Source: Pantoea alhagi
GTDB lineage: Bacteria; Pseudomonadota; Gammaproteobacteria; Enterobacterales; Enterobacteriaceae
Length of the DNA: 64,000 nucleotides
Assembly: GCF_002101395.1 (NCBI RefSeq)
Contig: NZ_CP019706.1
Span: 1,178,001 to 1,242,000, forward strand
Direction: 5' to 3'
The notes under the pieces were generated by a model. It was not told where the DNA came from, did not search any database, and worked only from the letters and a program-made list of their open reading frames with translations. The translations under genes and the position numbers were made by a program. Shown here one piece after another: positions 58,641-64,000 of this stretch. Every line of letters begins with the position of its first letter. Within the stretch, counting starts at the first letter, position 1.

Positions 58641-59464
58641 CAGCTCTCCTCCGGGCGCAGCGCTAACCCCAGCGCCAGCGTGAACATTCCGCCATTAGCA
58701 GGCAGCGGCGGCTGCATAAACTGCAGCAGGCTTAGCGGCTGAAGAGGCTGCATTCCTGTCAGCAGTTCGCCGGAGATGTTTGTGCTGAACCAGAGGTCAT
58801 GCGCGTCGGGCAGATGCTGTCGAAGCTGCTCGCTATCGGTTGATAACAGGCCGGGCACCCAGCCAGAGGCTGTTTCTTGCTCTCCCGGCAGATACCATAA
58901 CCAGTGGTCGCTGAGCTGATGAATCAGCGCCGCCTCATCAGAGAGCTGCATGGCTTTGCCGACCTGCGCCAGCGCCCCACAGGTTAGTTCGACGACATCA
59001 GGGATCAGCCCGGCCAGAGCCAGCGTAGATAACCATTGCTGCAGTACGCTCTGACGCGCGGCGGTCAGATAAAGACGCGACTGCTGCTGAACGGCGACCC
59101 GATAATCCAGCGCCAGTTCGTTGACGGAAAGCGGAAAGAGCCGTTCGGCCGCCGCCGCGGCATAACGCCCCAGCTCAGGTTCGCGCAGTTGCAGTGAGGG
59201 GGCCGCCAGAGCGCGCTGCATAACCGCCTGCGGCGGAAAGCCGACGCGTAATGAGATGCTACAGGGAAGCTGTTTACGCCAGCGGCGCAAAACGGCAAGC
59301 AGCGTTGGCGAGCATTGCAGCACGCCATAAGATAACGTATCGTGCGGCAGCGCATGCTGCCACCAGTGACGCAGCTGCCAACCGTTACGGCGACGTTGAA
59401 TACCTAAAGCACAGAGCTGACCATTCTGAATATCCAGCCCTACTTGCCATTTCTGAAAAGCCAT
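58640..59464 (-). CDS. hofM: HofM, PilM-like pilus assembly protein
   Basis: 274-residue cytoplasmic protein of the PilM/actin-like group, with the family start MAFQKWQVGLDIQNGQLCAL. In type IV pilus systems PilM binds the N-terminus of PilN and links the alignment complex to the motor. It is the first gene of hofMNOPQ, with GGAGAT nine bases upstream, and is divergent from mrcA. Confidence 0.88.
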   Translation of the reverse strand: MAFQKWQVGLDIQNGQLCALGIQRRRNGWQLRHWWQHALPHDTLSYGVLQCSPTLLAVLRRWRKQLPCSISLRVGFPPQAVMQRALAAPSLQLREPELGRYAAAAAERLFPLSVNELALDYRVAVQQQSRLYLTAARQSVLQQWLSTLALAGLIPDVVELTCGALAQVGKAMQLSDEAALIHQLSDHWLWYLPGEQETASGWVPGLLSTDSEQLRQHLPDAHDLWFSTNISGELLTGMQPLQPLSLLQFMQPPLPANGGMFTLALGLALRPEES

Positions 59465-59585
59465 GTTCGCGCGATCTCCATATCCACGTAAAAATAAAAG
59501 GACGTATCAAAGCGTCTGGCTTGCATTTATACTACCGCGCGATTGTTTATAAACTGCCCAAACGACATTAAATGGGAAATCTCAG

Positions 59586-62135
59586 GTGAAGTTCGTAAAG
59601 TATTTATTGATTCTTGCAGTGTGTTGCATTTTGCTGGGCGTCGGCTCGGTTTACGGGTTGTACAAATACATTGAGCCGCAGCTACCGGATGTGAACACGC
59701 TGAAGGATGTTCGTCTGCAGACGCCAATGCAGGTCTACAGCGCTGATGGCGAGCTGATCGCGCAGTATGGCGAAAAGCGCCGTATTCCTCTGACGCTGTC
59801 GCAGATGCCGCCTGAGCTGGTGAAAGCTTTTATCGCTACCGAAGATAGCCGCTTCTATGAGCATCACGGCGTCGATCCGATCGGCATCTTCCGTGCCGCC
59901 AGCGTGGCGCTGATTTCAGGTCACGCTTCTCAGGGGGCGAGTACCATCACGCAGCAGCTGGCGCGAAACTTCTTCCTCAGCCCTGAGCGCACGCTGATGC
60001 GTAAAATCAAGGAAGCGTTTCTTGCTATTCGCATCGAGCAACTGCTCAGTAAAGATGAAATTCTTGAGCTTTATCTAAATAAAATTTATCTGGGCTACCG
60101 CGCATATGGCGTTGGCGCTGCCGCTCAGGTCTATTTCGGCAAGAGCATCGATCAGCTAACGCTGAGCGAAATGGCGATGATCGCCGGGCTGCCGAAAGCG
60201 CCCTCCACGTTTAACCCGCTCTATTCTCCTGCGCGTGCTCAGGCGCGCCGTAACGTCGTGCTGTCCCGCATGCTGGATCAGAACTACATTACGCAGCAGC
60301 AGTATATTGAAGCGCGTAGCGAGCCGCTTGAAGCCAGCTATCATGTGCCGGAAATCGCTTTCTCCGCCCCTTATCTGACGGAGATGGTGCGTCAGGAGAT
60401 GCTGAAGCGCTACGGCGAGAACGCCTATAGCGATGGTTTTAAGGTTTACACCACCGTGACCCGTAAGCTGCAGCTGGCGGCACAGGAAGCGGTGCGCAAC
60501 AACGTGCTGGATTACGATATGCGTCACGGCTATCGTGGCCCGGCTAATGTTTTATGGCGCGTGGGTGAGTTAGCCTGGGATCATACGCGCATTCTGAAAA
60601 CCCTGAAGGCGCTGCCGGTTTATGGCCCGCTGTGGCCCGCCGTTGTGACCACCGCCAACAGCAATGAAGCTACGGCGCTGATGCGTGACGGCAGCAGCGT
60701 CTCGCTGACGATGGAAGGCGTACGCTGGGCGCGTCCTTATAAGTCCGATACGTTGCAGGGCCCGACGCCGCGCAGCGTGACGCAAGTGCTGCAGCCAGGC
60801 CAACAGATCTGGGTACGCAAAGTCGAAAACAGCTGGTGGCTGGCGCAGGTGCCGGACGTTAACTCTTCGCTGATCTCTCTCGACCCGCACGATGGCGCCG
60901 TTCGCGCGCTGGTTGGCGGTTTTGATTTCAACCAGAGCAAATTTAACCGCGTAACGCAGTCGCTGCGTCAGGTCGGTTCGAATATCAAGCCTTTCCTCTA
61001 CACCGCAGCCATGGATCGCGGCCTGACGCTGGCTTCGATTCTTAACGATGTGCCGATTTCGCGCTGGGACGCGGGAGCGGGCTCTGACTGGCGACCAAAA
61101 AACTCACCGGCGACCTACGATGGCCCGATCCGCCTGCGTCAGGGACTGGGACAATCGAAGAACGTTGTCATGGTTCGTGCGATGCGAGCAATGGGCGTTG
61201 ATTATGCCGCAGAGTATCTGCAACGTTTCGGTTTCCCGGCGCAGAATATCGTGCATACCGAATCGCTGGCGCTGGGCGCGGCCTCCTTTACCCCGCTGCA
61301 AATGGCGCGCGGCTATGCGGTTATGGCGAACGGCGGCTTCCTGGTTGACCCTTATTTCATTAAGAAGATTGAAAATGAACATGGCGAAACGCTGTTTGAA
61401 AACCAGCCGCGCATCGCCTGCCCGGAATGCAATCTGCCAGTGATTTACGGTGAAACGAAAAAATCGGTGGCGCTGGGTGAAGAAAGCGTAGAAAACGTGG
61501 CGGTCTCTCAGGAAAATCACAATCCAGCCGTGCCGCAGCCAGTGCTGCAACAGGTAGGGGCCGGTAAGCCTGATGTCACCCAGCAGTATGCGCCGCATGT
61601 GATTAATACGCCGCTCTCCTTTTTGATTAAAAGCGCGCTGAACTCGAATATCTTTGGCGAACCGGGCTGGATGGGCACCGGCTGGCGTGCCGGCCGCGAT
61701 CTGAAGCGGAAAGACATTGGCGGCAAAACCGGTACGACCAACAGTTCGAAAGATGCCTGGTTCTCTGGTTATGGTCCCGGCGTAGTGACCACTGTCTGGA
61801 TTGGCTTTGACGATCATCGCCGCGACCTGGGCCGTTCGAGCGCGTCCGGCGCGATTGACGATCAGATTTCAGGTTACGAAGGCGGTGCCAAGAGTGCTCA
61901 GCCCGCGTGGGATAACTTTATGAAGGCAGCGCTGGATGGCGTGCCGGAGCAGCCGCTAACGCCTCCGCCGGGCATCGTGACTGTCACTATCGATCGTACT
62001 ACCGGTAAGCTGGCTAACGGCGGCGGCAATACGCGTCAGGAGTATTTTATTGAAGGGACGCAGCCCACCGAGTATTCCGTACAAGACGTGGGGACCACGC
62101 TAATGGATAACGGCGAAGCACGCGAACTCTTTTAA
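59586..62135 (+). CDS. mrcA: Penicillin-binding protein 1A
   Basis: Bifunctional class A peptidoglycan synthase of the inner membrane. The 849-residue product (GTG start after AGG) has a membrane anchor (about 7-28), a glycosyltransferase domain with the catalytic glutamate in ATEDSRFYEHHG (near 85) and the ASTITQQLARNFF motif, an OB-like insert near 330-400, and a transpeptidase domain with SNIK (near 464), SKN-type region and KTGTTNSSKDAW (near 715). It ends TLMDNGEARELF as in E. coli. Confidence 0.98.
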   Translation: MKFVKYLLILAVCCILLGVGSVYGLYKYIEPQLPDVNTLKDVRLQTPMQVYSADGELIAQYGEKRRIPLTLSQMPPELVKAFIATEDSRFYEHHGVDPIGIFRAASVALISGHASQGASTITQQLARNFFLSPERTLMRKIKEAFLAIRIEQLLSKDEILELYLNKIYLGYRAYGVGAAAQVYFGKSIDQLTLSEMAMIAGLPKAPSTFNPLYSPARAQARRNVVLSRMLDQNYITQQQYIEARSEPLEASYHVPEIAFSAPYLTEMVRQEMLKRYGENAYSDGFKVYTTVTRKLQLAAQEAVRNNVLDYDMRHGYRGPANVLWRVGELAWDHTRILKTLKALPVYGPLWPAVVTTANSNEATALMRDGSSVSLTMEGVRWARPYKSDTLQGPTPRSVTQVLQPGQQIWVRKVENSWWLAQVPDVNSSLISLDPHDGAVRALVGGFDFNQSKFNRVTQSLRQVGSNIKPFLYTAAMDRGLTLASILNDVPISRWDAGAGSDWRPKNSPATYDGPIRLRQGLGQSKNVVMVRAMRAMGVDYAAEYLQRFGFPAQNIVHTESLALGAASFTPLQMARGYAVMANGGFLVDPYFIKKIENEHGETLFENQPRIACPECNLPVIYGETKKSVALGEESVENVAVSQENHNPAVPQPVLQQVGAGKPDVTQQYAPHVINTPLSFLIKSALNSNIFGEPGWMGTGWRAGRDLKRKDIGGKTGTTNSSKDAWFSGYGPGVVTTVWIGFDDHRRDLGRSSASGAIDDQISGYEGGAKSAQPAWDNFMKAALDGVPEQPLTPPPGIVTVTIDRTTGKLANGGGNTRQEYFIEGTQPTEYSVQDVGTTLMDNGEARELF

Positions 62136-62144
62136 CAGCAAGCA

Positions 62145-62171
62145 GGGGCGATTTTCGCCCCTTTTACTTTT
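62145..62171 (+). terminator. Intrinsic terminator after mrcA
   Basis: GGGGCGA (62145-62151) pairs with TCGCCCC (62155-62161) and is followed by TTTTACTTTT. It lies nine bases after the mrcA stop. Confidence 0.9.
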
Positions 62172-62189
62172 CCGCTACGATCGTCCCGC

Positions 62190-62756
62190 TCAGTAATCAA
62201 TTCGCTGCTGCTTTGCCAGCCACTCCCGCACCAGGAACAGCGCGCTAACATTGCGAGCCTCGTTAAAGTCAGGCTCTTCTAACAGCGACATCATGTTTTC
62301 CAGCGGCCAGCGGATCACTGGCAGTGGTTCCGGCTCATCTCCTTCCAGCTTTTCAGGATAGAGCCCTTCCGCCACCACAATATTCATTTTGCTGGAAAAG
62401 TAAGAGGGAGCCATAGTGAGCTTGCTGAGCGCTTCCATCTGCTGCGCGCCAAAGCCCGCTTCTTCTTTGAGTTCGCGATTAGCCGCCTCGAATACCGTTT
62501 CGCCAGGATCAATCAAGCCTTTTGGAAAGCCCAACTCATAGGTTTCCAGCCCGACCACATACTCCTGAATCAACAACAGATGATTATCGATGATTGGCAC
62601 GATCATCACCGCTTCGCGCTCTGAAGGACGCATACGTTCATAAACGCGCTGTGCGCCGTTACTGAACACCAGATCTACCGATTCAATGGTAAACAGGCGA
62701 GAGTGGGCCACAGGCTCAACGTTTAAAATTTTAGGTTTCTCTAATTTTCTTGGCAT
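62190..62756 (-). CDS. nudE: ADP compounds hydrolase NudE
   Basis: Nudix hydrolase acting on NADH, ADP-ribose and diadenosine tri-phosphate-type substrates. The 188-residue product has a complete Nudix box GLIDPGETVFEAANRELKEE followed by AGF (near 103-125). The ATG at 62756 (MPRKLEKPKILNVEPVAHSR) gives the family length; 22 further in-frame codons upstream are open. It is divergent from igaA. Confidence 0.95.
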   Translation of the reverse strand: MPRKLEKPKILNVEPVAHSRLFTIESVDLVFSNGAQRVYERMRPSEREAVMIVPIIDNHLLLIQEYVVGLETYELGFPKGLIDPGETVFEAANRELKEEAGFGAQQMEALSKLTMAPSYFSSKMNIVVAEGLYPEKLEGDEPEPLPVIRWPLENMMSLLEEPDFNEARNVSALFLVREWLAKQQRIDY

Positions 62757-63163
62757 GGGGGCCCCAGATAAAGCGCGGTTGATCATCGCCTGCCTGTCAT
62801 TGTCCTGAACAAAAAGCGGCAAAGAGACATTGTGCGACAGGCCTTACGGGAATCCAATCATCAGATGATTTAATTTACTTTTTTATAACAATCGTTTGCA
62901 ATGTTCGGGAAAAAACTTTATGACAAAGTCAATAAGTGACAAGGAAATAGGATAATGCCGATATTCACCTTGACACTCGCCAGCTAATATTCCGGCAAGG
63001 AATTCTGTATAGTAGTTCTAATTTTATGATTTTGTGCGCTATTTTAATTATCAGGTTGGTTGCCACCACTGCCCAATCCCGCCAAAATTAGTGAACTCCC
63101 TATAACTTAGCCCGGAGCGAGCAATCACAGTGACGGCAGCAGTTTGGCTGGAATGAGCATAGC
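62757..63163. other. nudE-igaA intergenic region
   Basis: About 400 A/T-rich bases with no supported gene. They should hold divergent promoters. A TATAGT (63008-63013) and a TTGACA (62970-62975) are present on the plus strand but not at a usable spacing from each other. Just before igaA, a 4-codon frame (ATG at 63153, stop TGA at 63165-63167) overlaps the igaA start, and the 7 bases ATGAGCA occur at both starts. Confidence 0.4.
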
Positions 63164-64000
63164 ATGAGCACAATTATCATTATTCTGGGTGTAATGCTTA
63201 CCTGCTCAATTATTGCAGGTATCTGTTTTTGGTACGCTATGCGGCATCGTCCGCCGTTGGCGAAACCGCTGCCGTTTATTAATCCGCCCCATCGTCTTCT
63301 GACGGGTGAAGAGCGCGATGCCGTAGAGCGCTATCTTGATATGCTGGCAAAAAAGCAGCGCGTTATTCAGCCGGGCGGCGCCAGCGCCGCGCCGGAAATG
63401 CTGACGCTTAGCTCGCAGAGCAACAAAGTTTATCCTGTTACCCGCGCCATCACCCGCTATGGACTTTCCACCGACGATCCGCAGAAATGGCGTTACTATC
63501 TTGACGCGCTTGAGGTGCATCTTCCTCCGCTGTGGGAACAGTATATCGCCGAAGAAAACTTCGTGGAGTTAATCAAAACCCACTCTATTCCGCTGGTGAT
63601 CTCCCTTAACGGTCACTCGCTGGTGAACTATGCCGGTGAGCAAAGCATGCTGCCAACGGCGGTGCATCCCAGCGCTACTAATGCCTCGATCCGGCAAGAG
63701 CAGAGCGAAAACGTTGAGTTGCTTCAGGTACGTAAAGAGACGCCGGAAGAGCATTGCCTGTCACGCAGCGACGGCACCCGCGAAGCTGCGGTGATCTGCT
63801 GCGGCCTGCTGCTGTTTTTTATTAGCCTGTTAACTCCGCTGCTTCTTATGCCGTGGCTGGTCAGCGCCAGCATGGTGATGATTCTGGTTAGCCTGTGGTT
63901 TATGTATCGTCGTCCCAGCGAAAAGGATTTGCGTGAAATTCATTGCCTGCGCGGCGCGCCGAAACGCTGGGGGCTGTTTAGCGAATCCAATCAGGGACAG
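63164..64000 (+). CDS. igaA: IgaA, inner-membrane repressor of the Rcs phosphorelay (5' part)
   Basis: Inner-membrane protein that holds the Rcs envelope-stress system inactive through RcsD and is essential where Rcs is intact. Translation from the ATG at 63164 gives 279 codons open to the window edge (family about 710 residues). It starts MSTIIIILGVMLTC, with a first membrane segment, the conserved TRAITRYGLSTDDPQKWRYY and VHLPPLWEQYI blocks, two membrane segments near 205-250, and LREIHCLRGAPKRWGLF at the edge. The remainder lies outside the window. Confidence 0.95.
   Translation, partial: MSTIIIILGVMLTCSIIAGICFWYAMRHRPPLAKPLPFINPPHRLLTGEERDAVERYLDMLAKKQRVIQPGGASAAPEMLTLSSQSNKVYPVTRAITRYGLSTDDPQKWRYYLDALEVHLPPLWEQYIAEENFVELIKTHSIPLVISLNGHSLVNYAGEQSMLPTAVHPSATNASIRQEQSENVELLQVRKETPEEHCLSRSDGTREAAVICCGLLLFFISLLTPLLLMPWLVSASMVMILVSLWFMYRRPSEKDLREIHCLRGAPKRWGLFSESNQGQ

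Noticed and set aside
62970..63013. TTGACA and TATAGT as an igaA promoter
   Set aside because: The two hexamers are 32 bases apart, far from the usual 16 to 18.

Overview
This window looks like a chromosomal segment of a gammaproteobacterium of the order Enterobacterales. The ribosomal proteins, EF-Tu, EF-G and CRP are near-identical to those of Escherichia coli as I remember them, and the gene order follows the classic enterobacterial rpsD-to-igaA segment. Several departures from E. coli (no gsp cluster beside the prepilin peptidase, no nirC, no yhfA beside crp, hofMNOPQ kept, a cytosine deaminase between tsgA and nirB) would fit Erwiniaceae such as Pantoea, Mixta or Erwinia. That placement is inference.

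Layout. 1-12.7 kb, minus strand: the alpha operon (rpsD truncated by the window edge, rpsK, rpsM), the spc operon (rpmJ, secY back to rplN) and the S10 operon (rpsQ back to rpsJ). The conserved RNA leaders and promoters are recognisable. The gap between the S10 and spc operons is unusually wide and holds a strong terminator. 12.8-14.4 kb: a lone prepilin peptidase, bacterioferritin and bacterioferritin-associated ferredoxin. 14.5-21 kb, minus strand: the str operon (tufA, fusA, rpsG, rpsL), preceded by tusBCD and a YheO-type regulator. 21-28 kb: fkpA, slyX, slyD, yheV, the KefB/KefG potassium efflux pair and the ABC-F protein YheS.

28.2-33.2 kb is an accessory block between yheS and yheT, which adjoin in E. 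coli. It holds a PdeF-like cyclic-di-GMP phosphodiesterase, the collapsed remains of a taurine (tauABCD) operon, an orphan LacI-family regulator and a LysE-family exporter. 33.2-42 kb: yheT, yheU, prkB, crp, yhfK, argD, pabA, the yhfG-fic toxin-antitoxin pair and ppiA. 42-49.5 kb: tsgA, codA, nirBD and cysG (nitrite reduction and sirohaem synthesis) behind a textbook NarL/NarP plus FNR promoter. 49.5-55.7 kb, minus strand: the aroK-aroB-damX-dam-rpe-gph-trpS cluster. 56-59.5 kb: the hofMNOPQ competence/type IV pilus-like cluster, in which hofN is frameshifted by an 8-bp tandem duplication. 59.6-64 kb: mrcA (PBP1A), nudE and the 5' part of igaA.

Most of the window is ordinary core genome. The observations most worth a second look are the tau operon collapsed by three deletions that left an open TauC-TauD fusion frame, the exact 8-bp duplication in hofN, the nested palindromes between ppiA and tsgA, the terminator-isolated S10/spc junction, and a Fic toxin with a canonical catalytic motif beside its antitoxin. 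I found no CRISPR array, intact insertion sequence, prophage, tRNA or rRNA gene.
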